Positions 27,348-36,328 of a DNA stretch of 64,000 nucleotides are shown here, in pieces. Every line of letters begins with the position of its first letter. Within the stretch, counting starts at the first letter, position 1. Source of the stretch: Candidatus Sysuiplasma jiujiangense (GTDB lineage Archaea > Thermoplasmatota > Thermoplasmata > Sysuiplasmatales > Sysuiplasmataceae); the NCBI GenBank assembly GCA_019721075.1, contig JAHEAD010000005.1, positions 1 to 64,000 of the forward strand, written 5' to 3'. The notes under the pieces were generated by a model. The model was not told the DNA's origin, did no database searches, and saw only the letters and a list, made by a program, of their open reading frames with translations. The position numbers were made by a program, and so were the translations under genes.

Positions 27348-27530
27348 GTGAAAAGAAAACTGATGGAAATACTTGCCTGCCCTGTATGCAAAAACCATCC
27401 GCTGGATATCGCAGTAACCAAAGAGGATGGAGGCGAAATTATCTCAGGCACAATAACCTGTTCGAAATGCGGAGGCACGTATCCCATAGAAGACTCTATT
27501 CCGAACATGCTCCCGCAAAATATGCGATAA
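27348..27530 (+). CDS. Trm112-like zinc-ribbon protein
   Basis: The 60-residue product starts (GTG 27348) MKRKLMEILACPVCKNHPLD and continues ITCSKCGGTYPIEDSIPNMLP. The two CxxC pairs and the closing I(P/D)xMLP motif are those of the Trm112 family. Archaeal and eukaryal Trm112 activates several methyltransferases acting on tRNA, rRNA and release factor. The frame can be extended 15 codons upstream, but those residues are not part of the family. Confidence 0.82.
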   Translation: MKRKLMEILACPVCKNHPLDIAVTKEDGGEIISGTITCSKCGGTYPIEDSIPNMLPQNMR

Positions 27531-27538
27531 GGGCGAGA

Positions 27539-28696
27539 TCATGTTCGCAGTGTTTTAAGCGCCCTTTCCATAGAATCCAGACCCTTCTCCAGGTTGTTCA
27601 TGCTAGTTGCATACGATAACCTGAAATGCCTCTCCCCAAATTTGCCGAAGGATGATCCTGGTGTTACGGCGACCTGTGCCCTGTCAAGAAGGAATTCGCT
27701 GATGCTCTCTGAATCCATTTCGTAATCATATTTCGGGAAGGCATAGAACGCTCCCTGCGGCTCCACCACATTCATACCTTCAATCTCCTTCAGTCGCCTG
27801 ACAACGAAGTCGCGTCTTTTTCTGAATTCCGAAACCATCTTTTCAACGGGCTCCTTGGGTCCTCTGAGCGCTGCGACTCCTGCTTTCTGCACAAACGAGG
27901 TCACACAGGTAATGGAGTGCGTCTGGATCTTGAGTATGTCCTTCAGGAGGCGCTTATCGGCGTGAAGGTATCCCAGCCTCCATCCTGTCATCGAATAAGT
28001 CTTGGAAAATCCATTTACGGTGATAACTCTCTCTTTCATTCCTGGAAAAGAGCCAGGTGAATAGTTTACTGCATCATATATGATCTTCTCGTAAATCTCG
28101 TCACTAAGGATGAGTAAATCATGCTCTCTGGCCAAATCACACAATCCCTCAATGTCCTCCTTCCCGGCTACCGCTCCAGTAGGGTTATTCGGCGAATTGA
28201 GTATTATCATTCTGGTCTTTTCTGTGATCTTTTCGGCAACAAGCTCTGGTGTAAGTCTGAAACCTGTCTCTTCATCGGCCCTGACAGGCACCGGGATGCC
28301 TTCGGCAATTCTCACCATCGGCTCATATGATACCCAGGAAGGGTCTGGAATTATTACCTCCATGTTCCTGTCGACAAGTGCAAGTACTGCCATGAATAGT
28401 GCCTGTTTTGTAGGAGTGACGACGATCTCGGAACTTTCCGCATCTATGCCATTCTCAGCCTTCAGCTTCTGTGATATCGCCTCTCTCAGTTCAGGTATAC
28501 CTGCAGAGGCGGTGTATTTTGTGAAACCAGATTTAAGGGCCTCTATACACGCATCCACAATATGCTGTGGCGTTGGGAAATCCGGTTCGCCTATGGAAAA
28601 CGAAGTCACATCAAGCCCCCTGGATTTGAGCTCCTTGACCTTGTCAGCCACCTTTACTGTCCCGGATTCAACTATGTTTTCCATTCGTCCCGGCAT
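27539..28696 (-). CDS. PLP-dependent aminotransferase, class I (aspartate aminotransferase-like)
   Basis: A fold-type I aminotransferase. It has the N-terminal FSIGEPDFPTPQHI, the TASAGIPELREAI segment, NSPNNPTGAV, LSDEIYEKIIYD, and the PLP lysine in VNGFSKTYSMTGWRLGYL. A late arginine in HFRLSYATS binds the substrate carboxylate. It is probably an aspartate or broad amino-acid transaminase feeding 2-oxoacid metabolism. The frame extends 60 codons upstream without similarity to the family, so the ATG at 28696 (or 28684) is chosen. It shares a divergent spacer with pdxS, which makes its cofactor. Confidence 0.9.
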   Translation of the reverse strand: MPGRMENIVESGTVKVADKVKELKSRGLDVTSFSIGEPDFPTPQHIVDACIEALKSGFTKYTASAGIPELREAISQKLKAENGIDAESSEIVVTPTKQALFMAVLALVDRNMEVIIPDPSWVSYEPMVRIAEGIPVPVRADEETGFRLTPELVAEKITEKTRMIILNSPNNPTGAVAGKEDIEGLCDLAREHDLLILSDEIYEKIIYDAVNYSPGSFPGMKERVITVNGFSKTYSMTGWRLGYLHADKRLLKDILKIQTHSITCVTSFVQKAGVAALRGPKEPVEKMVSEFRKRRDFVVRRLKEIEGMNVVEPQGAFYAFPKYDYEMDSESISEFLLDRAQVAVTPGSSFGKFGERHFRLSYATSMNNLEKGLDSMERALKTLRT

Positions 28697-28869
28697 AACG
28701 CTGCAATCATGCCGGTCCCCCTTAAAACATTTCCATGCTGTATTTCGAACATTTGCTGAATTTGTGTAATGCAATTTCTCTTTCATATAAAAAGGGCAGC
28801 TCCAAAACATGGGATATATTGATAAAGAAGTGCGTCGTTTGTAAATGTTGACAAAAGGAAGGTGGAATA

Positions 28870-29778
28870 TTGCCACTTAATCTCGACATCTCGTCGTTCA
28901 GGCACGGCACCGAATTGATAAAGAGAGGTTTTGCCAGCATGCAGAAGGGCGGCGTTATTATGGATGTCACGAATGCAGAGCAGGCGGCTATCGCAGAGGA
29001 AGCAGGCGCTGTGGCTGTAATGGCACTGGAAAGAGTTCCCGCAGACATCCGGGCCGCAGGCGGGGTCGCAAGGATGGCGGACCCTCTGAAGGTCCTGGAA
29101 ATCATCGACGCTGTAACAATTCCTGTAATGGCAAAGTGCAGGATAGGCCATGTCGCAGAAGCGCTTGTGCTGCAGTCGCTGGGTGTGGACATGATAGATG
29201 AAAGCGAAGTTCTAACGCCTGCCGATCCCTTCCACCATGTTGATAAGAAATCATTCACGGTACCTTTCGTCTGCGGAGCAAGAGATCTCGGTGAGGCGCT
29301 CAGGAGAATCAGCGAAGGTGCCGCCATGATCAGAACAAAGGGAGAACCCGGCACAGGCAACATAGTTGAAGCTGTCAGGCATCAGAAACTTGTTTTAGGC
29401 AAAATAAGGTCACTGAAGGGGATGTCGGAAGAGGAACTGCTGACTGTCTCCAGGGAGATGGATGCTCCATTTGAACTTGTCAGTGAAACAGCCAGACTGC
29501 AGAGACTGCCGGTGGTCAATTTCGCCGCTGGTGGCGTGGCATCGCCTGCAGACGCAGCGCTCATGATGCTCCTCGGCAGTGACGGCATATTTGTCGGCAG
29601 CGGTATTTTCAAGGCCAAGAACCCTGCAAGAATGGCAAAGGCAGTCGTTGAAGCCACTCTCCATTTTGACGATCCTTCCGTCGTTGCGGAGGTTTCCAAG
29701 GGTCTCGGGGAGTCGATGCACGGAGTCGAAATATCAGCACTTGCACAGGAACAGAGGATGCAGGAAAGAGGCTACTGA
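28870..29778 (+). CDS. pdxS: Pyridoxal 5'-phosphate synthase lyase subunit PdxS
   Basis: PdxS builds PLP from ribose 5-phosphate, glyceraldehyde 3-phosphate and ammonia in the DXP-independent route. The signature stretches are [52 protein letters not shown], and [16 protein letters not shown], with the catalytic lysines in the expected places. The start is TTG 28870, with GGTGG four bases upstream. The glutaminase partner pdxT is not in the window. A TATA-like ATATAAAAAG lies near 28786-28795 and could serve either direction of this divergent spacer. Confidence 0.96.
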   Translation: MPLNLDISSFRHGTELIKRGFASMQKGGVIMDVTNAEQAAIAEEAGAVAVMALERVPADIRAAGGVARMADPLKVLEIIDAVTIPVMAKCRIGHVAEALVLQSLGVDMIDESEVLTPADPFHHVDKKSFTVPFVCGARDLGEALRRISEGAAMIRTKGEPGTGNIVEAVRHQKLVLGKIRSLKGMSEEELLTVSREMDAPFELVSETARLQRLPVVNFAAGGVASPADAALMMLLGSDGIFVGSGIFKAKNPARMAKAVVEATLHFDDPSVVAEVSKGLGESMHGVEISALAQEQRMQERGY

Positions 29779-29823
29779 ACAGGCCGTGTTACAAGTTTTA
29801 ATGATTTCGGTCGATCCTAAATG

Positions 29824-30405
29824 TCATCTCTTGGGGCCGGGATGATAGGGAAGCAGCAGAGGAACTGCCGTTCTGTACTGCTCATACATTGCACCGTATT
29901 TGTGTCTCATCAGCGGCTCCTGAAGGATCCTGAGATACAGGAAATAGCTTGTTACAATTGCAGGCGTAATTATGAATATGGCGATTGCCGACTGGAGCAG
30001 CACTCCGAGTCCCACGAGTATGAGCATATAGCCGAAGCCCTTTGGATTCCTGGTGAGTGAATACGGCCCCTCAATAAGCAGCCTCTCCCCTGTTTTCATC
30101 TGTGTATATGAGAGTGCCCAGAATATCCACGAACCGCCGGCAAGAAAGAGGAATGAGAACAGTACAAAATTCCAGGGAAAGATATTGAAGTAGGTCCAGG
30201 TAAATGCCTGCCCCAGAACGGGAGTCGAGTAATCAACCAGCGCAACGTATCCGAACGGTACCAGCACTGCAACAATATAGACAAGAACCGCTTTTTCAAC
30301 CGAAGCCATGAATGAAACATGCGACCTTCCCCTCCCTGCATGCCATGCTGTCTCCTTTTTTGCGTTCAGCTTAATGGGAGTTCTGTCTGCCGTCTGTTTG
30401 AACAT
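29824..30405 (-). CDS. Integral membrane methyltransferase, ICMT/PEMT-like
   Basis: The 193-residue protein has four or five membrane spans. The C-terminal catalytic signature of the isoprenylcysteine/phospholipid methyltransferase superfamily is present: GPYSLTRNPKGFGYMLILVG, then a span, then EPLMRHKYGAMYEQYRTAVPLLLP. These residues bind SAM at the membrane face. The substrate is unknown; archaeal lipids or quinones are candidates. An in-frame ATG at 30309 would remove a basic N-terminus. The TATA-like TTTTTATAAC at about 30440-30449 supports the longer form. Confidence 0.8.
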   Translation of the reverse strand: MFKQTADRTPIKLNAKKETAWHAGRGRSHVSFMASVEKAVLVYIVAVLVPFGYVALVDYSTPVLGQAFTWTYFNIFPWNFVLFSFLFLAGGSWIFWALSYTQMKTGERLLIEGPYSLTRNPKGFGYMLILVGLGVLLQSAIAIFIITPAIVTSYFLYLRILQEPLMRHKYGAMYEQYRTAVPLLLPYHPGPKR

Positions 30406-30593
30406 GCGTCATACCATCCGTCAGACAATATGCACAGAACGTTATAAAAACTTAATCTGTGGACCGGAAATTTCAATGGCTGCCGATTTCCAGTACCTCC
30501 TTGGTCCCGGATGTCGTACATCATCGAAAAAACCGGTCTCGGCAATGCAAAGACTGTTAAAGCAGTAAATATATCGGCTCCAAGGGATCAAAA

Positions 30594-31532
30594 ATGTCAG
30601 GCTCTATCGTGAACACCGTCTTCAGGGAAGCAGTACTCCAGTCCTCAAGCTCGCTTGGCGTATTTGCAGGCGGCATCGTAGTGCTGATCATTGTGCTGAT
30701 ATTCCTTGCCGCAATGATCAAGATCGTCAAGGAATATGAGCGAATTGTGAATTTCAGGCTCGGAAAAGCGCAGGCTGAAAAGGGACCGGGCATCGTCTTC
30801 ATCATACCCGGAGTGGACAGGCCGGTCCGAGTGGATCTCAGGGAGCGGTTCCTTCAGATTCCCCATCAGACCTGTATTACAAAGGATAATGCTCCAGTCG
30901 ATATCGATTTTATAATTTACTTCAAGGTGATAAGTGCTGCCGACTCGGTTATTCAGGTAAACAATTTTGAGGGCGCGGCGATGGGAATCGCCACAACAAC
31001 TCTCAGGGCCGTTATTGGCGATATAAACCTCGACGAAGTACTATCCAAGAGAGAGGAAATTAACGCGATACTCAGAACCAAACTCGACGAAGTCACAACC
31101 AGATGGGGCGTTAAAGTCACAAATGTCGAAATCAGGGAAATTCTACCCCCGAAGAACGTTTCAGACGCCATGATACTCCAGATGTCTGCAGAACGGAGCA
31201 GGCGTGCTGTTGTAACGGAGGCCGAGGGTAAGAAATCAGCTACAATCACGGTGGCCGAAGGGGACAGGCAGAGCGCCATCCTGAGAGCCGAGGGAGAGAA
31301 GCAGGCTGCGATACTCAGGGCGGAAGGCTACGCTCAGGCGCTGAGCACTGTATTCAGTGCGGCCAAAACAATTGACCAGAAAACGCTCACGCTCCAGTAT
31401 CTCGACACTCTCAAGGCGCTTGGAAGCAGTGCTGCGACAAAGTTCGTGCTTCCTGCTGAATTCACACAGCTTCTTTCACCGATAAAGGCCATGATCCGGG
31501 ATGCCGAGACGGAGGCAGGAAAGGTTGACTGA
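30594..31532 (+). CDS. SPFH/stomatin-like (band 7) membrane protein
   Basis: A stomatin of the archaeal p-stomatin type. It has one N-terminal span (GIVVLIIVLIFLAAMI), then the SPFH domain (KEYERIVNFRLGKAQAEKGPGIVFIIPGVD, VDLRERFLQIP, TTLRAVIGDINLDEVLS, WGVKVTNVEIREILPP). A coiled coil rich in alanine and glutamate follows (about residues 200-260), then a hydrophobic C-terminal tip. Stomatins oligomerise into membrane rings and scaffold proteases or channels. The TATA-like AAATATATC at 30567-30575 lies 24 bases before the ATG. The next gene overlaps and encodes an NfeD protein, the usual partner. Confidence 0.93.
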   Translation: MSGSIVNTVFREAVLQSSSSLGVFAGGIVVLIIVLIFLAAMIKIVKEYERIVNFRLGKAQAEKGPGIVFIIPGVDRPVRVDLRERFLQIPHQTCITKDNAPVDIDFIIYFKVISAADSVIQVNNFEGAAMGIATTTLRAVIGDINLDEVLSKREEINAILRTKLDEVTTRWGVKVTNVEIREILPPKNVSDAMILQMSAERSRRAVVTEAEGKKSATITVAEGDRQSAILRAEGEKQAAILRAEGYAQALSTVFSAAKTIDQKTLTLQYLDTLKALGSSAATKFVLPAEFTQLLSPIKAMIRDAETEAGKVD

Positions 31533-31956
31533 TGGGGCGCCTCAGAAAAAGGAAAATATTGTAGACAGACTGTTCCTTTTTGGCATACGCCCGTTCATGA
31601 TTGTCATGGCGCTTCTCATAGGCGGGCTGTATTTCCTGATCTCTGGCGCACTGGGTTCGGGCATTTCTTCGCTTTTTACAGGCGCAGTACTTTTGCTGCT
31701 GGGCATAGGGCTGGCATACGGTTTCAAAACAACCGGAACGAGGAAGATAACTAAAAAGTATTACAACAAGGACACTAAAACCGGCAGACAGGGAAAAGCC
31801 AAGAGTGGGTTCGGACCGGGTGAAAAGGGCGTTGTCGACGTGGACAACGAATTGTGGACTGCGGTTTCAGCGGAGAAGATACTTGCTGACGATGAAATAA
31901 CAGTCATTTCGATAGAACCGGACAACGTTACACTGAGAGTGGGGAAAAGGAAATAA
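31525..31956 (+). CDS. Short NfeD-like membrane protein
   Basis: The 143-residue product has two spans (PFMIVMALLIGGLYFLISGAL and SLFTGAVLLLLGIGLAYGF). A basic linker and a small beta-rich OB-type domain follow (GEKGVVDVDNELWTAVSAEKILADDEITVISIEPDNVTLRV), as in NfeD C-terminal domains. NfeD proteins are encoded next to stomatins and modulate them. I chose the TTG at 31525, with GGAGG nine bases upstream, over the ATG at 31501. The result overlaps the stomatin stop by eight bases. Confidence 0.82.
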   Translation: MTDGAPQKKENIVDRLFLFGIRPFMIVMALLIGGLYFLISGALGSGISSLFTGAVLLLLGIGLAYGFKTTGTRKITKKYYNKDTKTGRQGKAKSGFGPGEKGVVDVDNELWTAVSAEKILADDEITVISIEPDNVTLRVGKRK

Positions 31957-32029
31957 CTACCGTAAAAGGCGTTCTTCCAATACATTATTCCGGTATTCCG
32001 CCCGTAAGGGCTGAAACCTGCGAGAGGAA

Positions 32030-33385
32030 CTATCTGCCGGTTTCCTGCTCTTCTGATGGTCCGGAATCTTCGATCTTCTCAACTTTGATCCTGCCCTCCC
32101 CGTATTCGATGACTCTCACCCTTGAATTCTTAGGTACAGGTTTATCTGAATAGCAGGTCCAGTCTTCAGATCGCACATTGCATACGCCATCTTCTCCCGG
32201 CACGAGATCGGTTGTCGACCAGCCTGTCGCACCGACCACCCTGTGCGGTCCCACCAGCATCGGGCTGTTCATAAGCGCCTTCCTCACCTTTGAGATATAG
32301 ACCGCACCGATTATCAGGAAGCCGGCAATGAATCCCATCAGCAGGTATTCCAGAAGACCAAACGGTGATGGGGAATAGCCTGCGGGGAGATGATTTGAGT
32401 AGCCGATGCTGTTCCCTGCAAGCAGCCAGGTGCCGAGAAGGCCCAGGAGTATGCCCGAGGTTGCAAAGAGGCCATGTCCCGCCTTCACCTCTATAAATAT
32501 CAGGACCGCGGCGGCTGCAAGCACCAGTATTGCCACTACGGGCGCTCCTATGACCTCGGCTCCCAGCAGACCGAGGGCAATCATGATTGCCCCAAAAAAA
32601 GTGAGAAACAGTGTTCTATGGAACAAATCTATGAAAATAGCCACCGCACCCACTATGAAGAACAAGCCATCAAGAGTTGCATTGCTGACAGTGCTCAGGA
32701 AAACATCGAAAAGCGGTTCCTGCAGGTTGTCGACATACGCTCCGCTCAGACCAACAGCCGAAAGAAACTGATCGAAAGTCTGTGCTTTCCCCGTAATGAG
32801 CTTTACAGCTGCTGCGGTTGTCGAGTTGTATGCAACATTGCTTCTCGCCATGTTTTCCGCGGCGCTTACATTATAACCGTTGCGTGTGGCAAGTGCTCCT
32901 ATGTAGGCTACCGAAAAATTTACCACATGCGCTTCTTCCGAAGATGTGCCACCTATTATGTATGGTGTCGACGGTCCGATTACGGATCCGTTTCCCATGT
33001 AAATTGCGTTTGTAGCGAGAGCTATGTAACTTCCCGCGGATGCCGCTGCCCCGTCAGGCGGAACGAATGTGAACACTTTCAGGCCGTGGTTTTGCACGTT
33101 TTGAATAGACGACACAATGCTCAGCATGTCCTCTAGCAGCCCTCCGGGCGTATTCATCACGATTATCATGTCCTCATGATTTGCTATGGCAAAGGACGAA
33201 ACGCTCTGGACATAGTTCGAAGCTCCCTGATCGACACCGATGTCAAAATTTACAACTGCCACCAGAGGGGCCTTCGCAGCATCCGGATGAGGCTGAATTA
33301 TTTGTGCATCGACAACCTGCGCTGTGCTGAGTATGACTGCAAAAACGACAAGGATTACTGCCACACCGTATCTGTATGAAGACAT
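32030..33385 (-). CDS. Long NfeD / STOPP-type membrane serine protease
   Basis: The 451-residue protein has a signal peptide, a ClpP-fold protease domain (about residues 40-225), a polytopic membrane region and a C-terminal OB domain (GVCNVRSEDWTCYSDKPVPKNSRVRVIEYGEGRIKVEKI). The nucleophile serine is Ser116 in GAAASAGSYIALATN. In the Pyrococcus enzyme PH1510, which cleaves stomatin, the partner lysine lies 41 residues after the serine in APPKITNYF. Aligned here is EAHVVNF, so a histidine (His153) appears in its place. The gene converges on the stomatin and short NfeD pair. Proteolysis of the stomatin is the expected job if the enzyme is active. Confidence 0.85.
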   Translation of the reverse strand: MSSYRYGVAVILVVFAVILSTAQVVDAQIIQPHPDAAKAPLVAVVNFDIGVDQGASNYVQSVSSFAIANHEDMIIVMNTPGGLLEDMLSIVSSIQNVQNHGLKVFTFVPPDGAAASAGSYIALATNAIYMGNGSVIGPSTPYIIGGTSSEEAHVVNFSVAYIGALATRNGYNVSAAENMARSNVAYNSTTAAAVKLITGKAQTFDQFLSAVGLSGAYVDNLQEPLFDVFLSTVSNATLDGLFFIVGAVAIFIDLFHRTLFLTFFGAIMIALGLLGAEVIGAPVVAILVLAAAAVLIFIEVKAGHGLFATSGILLGLLGTWLLAGNSIGYSNHLPAGYSPSPFGLLEYLLMGFIAGFLIIGAVYISKVRKALMNSPMLVGPHRVVGATGWSTTDLVPGEDGVCNVRSEDWTCYSDKPVPKNSRVRVIEYGEGRIKVEKIEDSGPSEEQETGR

Positions 33386-33549
33386 CAGTTGCGAATATAG
33401 CTCAATACGGCATTAAATCTATTGATTGTCATCAGCAGAATTACCGTTCAGGCGTCTGTTATGCACGTTAAAGAGCGTATTTCAGGATTCTCATTCATGA
33501 AACCTGTCGGATAAGTAATATAAACCGACTGACAACTTGAATTCTGGTA

Positions 33550-34266
33550 TTGGAGTTGGAGCAGAGATCGCGCAATATTGCGAGAGGCGAAAATTTGTCA
33601 TCTGAACGCACGTTTCCGTTCTTCAGGGGCGGAGATTCGGAAGTAATGAAAATACTTTCCGGCAACAGGAAGAGGATACTTCAGACTCTTTATGTTTTGC
33701 CGGCGTCAAGCGTGTCCAGAATTTCGAGAGAGGTCGGGCTTACCCCCAACACCGTCAAATGGCATCTCAACGCCCTCAAGAGGGCCGAGTTCATAAACGA
33801 AGACCGTGTTGACAATAAAGCGGTTTTCTACCCAAGCAACTATCTCGACCAGTCGGAAATACTCCTGCTCACTGTCCTGAGTGATGAAAGCTCCAGCAGA
33901 ATATTCAGGGAAGTCTACGACAACCCCGGTCTTACGCAGAAGGAGATAAAAAATGCACTCGGGCTCACCCAGAACACAACAGGCTATTTTCTCAGAAAGC
34001 TCACACACATCGGTGCAATTGACGAAGTACAGAACGGTAAATTCAAACATTATTATCCCTCAAAGAATGTAATAAAGAGATTTGAAGAAAGGAAATCAAG
34101 GTCACATGAACTTGCAAATACGCTGATACTCAGGCTGAAATCCAGCGGCATAGAAATCACGGACATAGTGGTGACCGACATCTCATTCAATTTCAGAGTT
34201 CAGCAGAGGCATGGCACAGAACTGGTGGAGTTCCAGTCCAATCCTTTCATGCATCTGCTCGGCTGA
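33550..34266 (+). CDS. Transcriptional regulator with two winged-helix domains
   Basis: The 238-residue protein has two winged-helix units of ArsR/MarR-like type. The first is at about residues 40-95 (RKRILQTLYVLPASSVSRISREVGLTPNTVKWHLNALKRAEFI), the second at about residues 105-165 (REVYDNPGLTQKEIKNALGLTQNTTGYFLRKLTHIGAIDEV). Double-wHTH regulators of this kind are common in Thermoplasmata and other Euryarchaeota. No ligand-binding residues are evident, and the target is unknown. The start is a TTG at 33550; a TATA-like TAATATAAACC lies about 30 bases upstream. Confidence 0.82.
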   Translation: MELEQRSRNIARGENLSSERTFPFFRGGDSEVMKILSGNRKRILQTLYVLPASSVSRISREVGLTPNTVKWHLNALKRAEFINEDRVDNKAVFYPSNYLDQSEILLLTVLSDESSSRIFREVYDNPGLTQKEIKNALGLTQNTTGYFLRKLTHIGAIDEVQNGKFKHYYPSKNVIKRFEERKSRSHELANTLILRLKSSGIEITDIVVTDISFNFRVQQRHGTELVEFQSNPFMHLLG

Positions 34267-34344
34267 CTGGTTTATGCCTGCAGGAACGTTTTTAGCCTGA
34301 TTCCTGAGGAATGAAGATTTAAATTGCCACGCTGATACGTCTCT

Positions 34345-35337
34345 ATGAAATATCTGCATCTTCATGGACTGGAAGTCTCACAGCTCTGCCTGGGTACATG
34401 GCATCTGCCTCCTTCAACGAAGCAATACACTGACGGCATTCACAGGGTCGACAGGCAGGAGACTGAACGCATTGTCAAGAAGGCGGTGGACCTAGGAATC
34501 AGTTTCTTCGACACGGCCAACACATACCACGGCACTATAAGCGAAACCCATCTTCATCCGGAGCATTCGGGAAATGCTGAAAGAATCCTGGGATCCTGCC
34601 TGTCCGGATATGAGCGTGAATCGATAGTGATCGCGACCAAGGTAAGAGCGGAGGTTGCCAAGTTCCCGAATGGCGGAGGTCTTTCGAGAAAGCATATTTC
34701 ATGGCAGATCAGGGAAAGCCTGAAGCGGTTGAAAACCAAATATGTGGATCTGTACCAGATACACTGGGAAGATGAACTCACGCCGCCGGAAGAGACGATG
34801 GGTATTCTAAACGACATTGTGCACAATGGTTTTGTTCATTACATAGGTGTGAGCAATCACTCTGCTGAAATGATGACGAGGATGCAAGAGATATCGTTAA
34901 GCAGGGGATACGAGCAGTTTATTACAATGCAGGAACCGTACAATATTGCTGAGAGAAAAGTTGAGTACGATAAGATAGCCGTGGCGAGAAAGTACAGGAT
35001 GGATATGCTTGCATATGTCCCTCTCGCTCAGGGAATACTCTCGGGTAAGTATCTTGAGGGTGTCCCCACAGGTTCCAGGGCCTCGTATATAGACGGGCTC
35101 AGGTCTGACGCACGCAGGCTAGAGGGCCTTGCAGCCCGTGTAGCGAGCACGGCCAAAGATCTGCAGATCACCCCTTCGCAGCTCTCCCTGGCGTGGATTC
35201 TGAGGATGCAGAAGGAGCTAGGCATTGCAATCGTTCCAATAATTGGAGCCACAAGCGTCAGACATCTTGAGGAGAACTGTGAGGCGGTGAATGTGAATTT
35301 GCCGGATGATGTATTCAGGGACCTGCTTGAAACTTGA
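34345..35337 (+). CDS. Aldo/keto reductase
   Basis: An (alpha/beta)8 NADPH-dependent reductase. The tetrad is visible as the aspartate and tyrosine in ISFFDTANTYHG, the lysine in IVIATKVRAE, and the histidine in VDLYQIHWEDE. The C-terminal cofactor loop reads VPIIGATSVRHLEEN. The protein resembles the YajO/Tas group of ketone and sugar-aldehyde reductases. Substrate unknown. GATTTAAATTG (about 34315-34325) lies about 24 bases before the ATG, so the message is probably leaderless. Confidence 0.88.
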   Translation: MKYLHLHGLEVSQLCLGTWHLPPSTKQYTDGIHRVDRQETERIVKKAVDLGISFFDTANTYHGTISETHLHPEHSGNAERILGSCLSGYERESIVIATKVRAEVAKFPNGGGLSRKHISWQIRESLKRLKTKYVDLYQIHWEDELTPPEETMGILNDIVHNGFVHYIGVSNHSAEMMTRMQEISLSRGYEQFITMQEPYNIAERKVEYDKIAVARKYRMDMLAYVPLAQGILSGKYLEGVPTGSRASYIDGLRSDARRLEGLAARVASTAKDLQITPSQLSLAWILRMQKELGIAIVPIIGATSVRHLEENCEAVNVNLPDDVFRDLLET

Positions 35338-35338
35338 T

Positions 35339-36268
35339 TCAGGCAAGACATCTCTCGGTTATTGAAAATATTTTCTCATCGGCGTCTATCCTCGCCATGG
35401 CGCCCACCGGCAGAACTGTTGTCCGGCATTCATGTCCGAAGTCGTTTATTTTCAGTATCGGGAAGTCATAACTCCGGCTTACATCAAGCAGTATGTCCTC
35501 CATCTGACGTACGGGAAATGGCGAGTTCTGCAGGCTGTGGACATATCCGACGACAGCGCCGGAGATTTCTTCGAAAATACCCATCTGTTCCAGCTGATGG
35601 AACATATAGTCACAATCGTCCGGTCCGACTGTATATCCCTCCATGAATAAAATGGAATTCCTGCAGTCCGGCCAGTAGGGTGTCCCGGCAAGCTTCAGCA
35701 GGCACATTATGTTGCCCCCCACCAGTTTACCTGAGGCACTTCCGCTCCTCACTGTTTTCCTTTCACCTGAGGGATTGACCTCTCCTGTCATCCCATCGAT
35801 AAGCCTCAGCCTGAATTCGTTCAGATCGTATTCAGACGGCTTCCAGCCGAGTCCCCAGGCAACATCGTGCCCGTGGAAAGTCACGAGCCCCGTCTTACTG
35901 TTAATGGAGTTGAGAATGACTGAAATGTCGCTGAAGCCCTGGAAGATCTTTGGATTTTTTCTTATTGTATCCCAGTCGAGATGAGGCAGGCAGCTGTTCG
36001 CAGTTCCGCCTCCCTGCGAGCAGAGTATGGCACTGACATTCCTGTCGGCAAACATCTCATTGATGTCTTCGGCCTTCTCCACCGGTTCACCGGCCAGATA
36101 ACCGTTCACTTTCATTGCATTCCTTCCCAGCACCACCTCGAAGCCCATGTCGTTGAGGATGGCAATCCCATTGTTCAGTCTTGCCACCAGCTCGTTGCTG
36201 TTCAGCGGGGCGGAAGGCGTGACAACTCCAATCCTGTCCCCTTTCTTTAGTCTCTTCGGAATTATCAT
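35339..36268 (-). CDS. S66-family serine carboxypeptidase (LdcA/MccF-like)
   Basis: The protein has the S66 catalytic set: Ser in QGFSDISVIL, Glu in LFMEGYTVGPDD, and His in DFGHECRTTVLPVGA, within the family fold (IGVVTPSAPL at the start and CSQGGGTANSCLPHLDW before the serine). Bacterial LdcA trims murein tetrapeptides, and MccF cleaves microcin C. An archaeon without murein must use another substrate, perhaps peptides or peptidyl-nucleotides. The ATG at 36268 (MIIPKRLKKGDRIG) is chosen; the frame extends 13 unrelated codons upstream. It is the last gene of the run starting with tricorn. Confidence 0.87.
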   Translation of the reverse strand: MIIPKRLKKGDRIGVVTPSAPLNSNELVARLNNGIAILNDMGFEVVLGRNAMKVNGYLAGEPVEKAEDINEMFADRNVSAILCSQGGGTANSCLPHLDWDTIRKNPKIFQGFSDISVILNSINSKTGLVTFHGHDVAWGLGWKPSEYDLNEFRLRLIDGMTGEVNPSGERKTVRSGSASGKLVGGNIMCLLKLAGTPYWPDCRNSILFMEGYTVGPDDCDYMFHQLEQMGIFEEISGAVVGYVHSLQNSPFPVRQMEDILLDVSRSYDFPILKINDFGHECRTTVLPVGAMARIDADEKIFSITERCLA

Positions 36269-36328
36269 TGTAATGCAATCACATCCATGATAAAAATGGT
36301 TATGCATCTGCCCTGACCGGTAACGGAT

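Noticed and set aside
27272-27619. 115-codon frame overlapping the Trm112-like gene
   Set aside because: It is a shadow frame; the Trm112-like frame has both CxxC pairs and the conserved ending.
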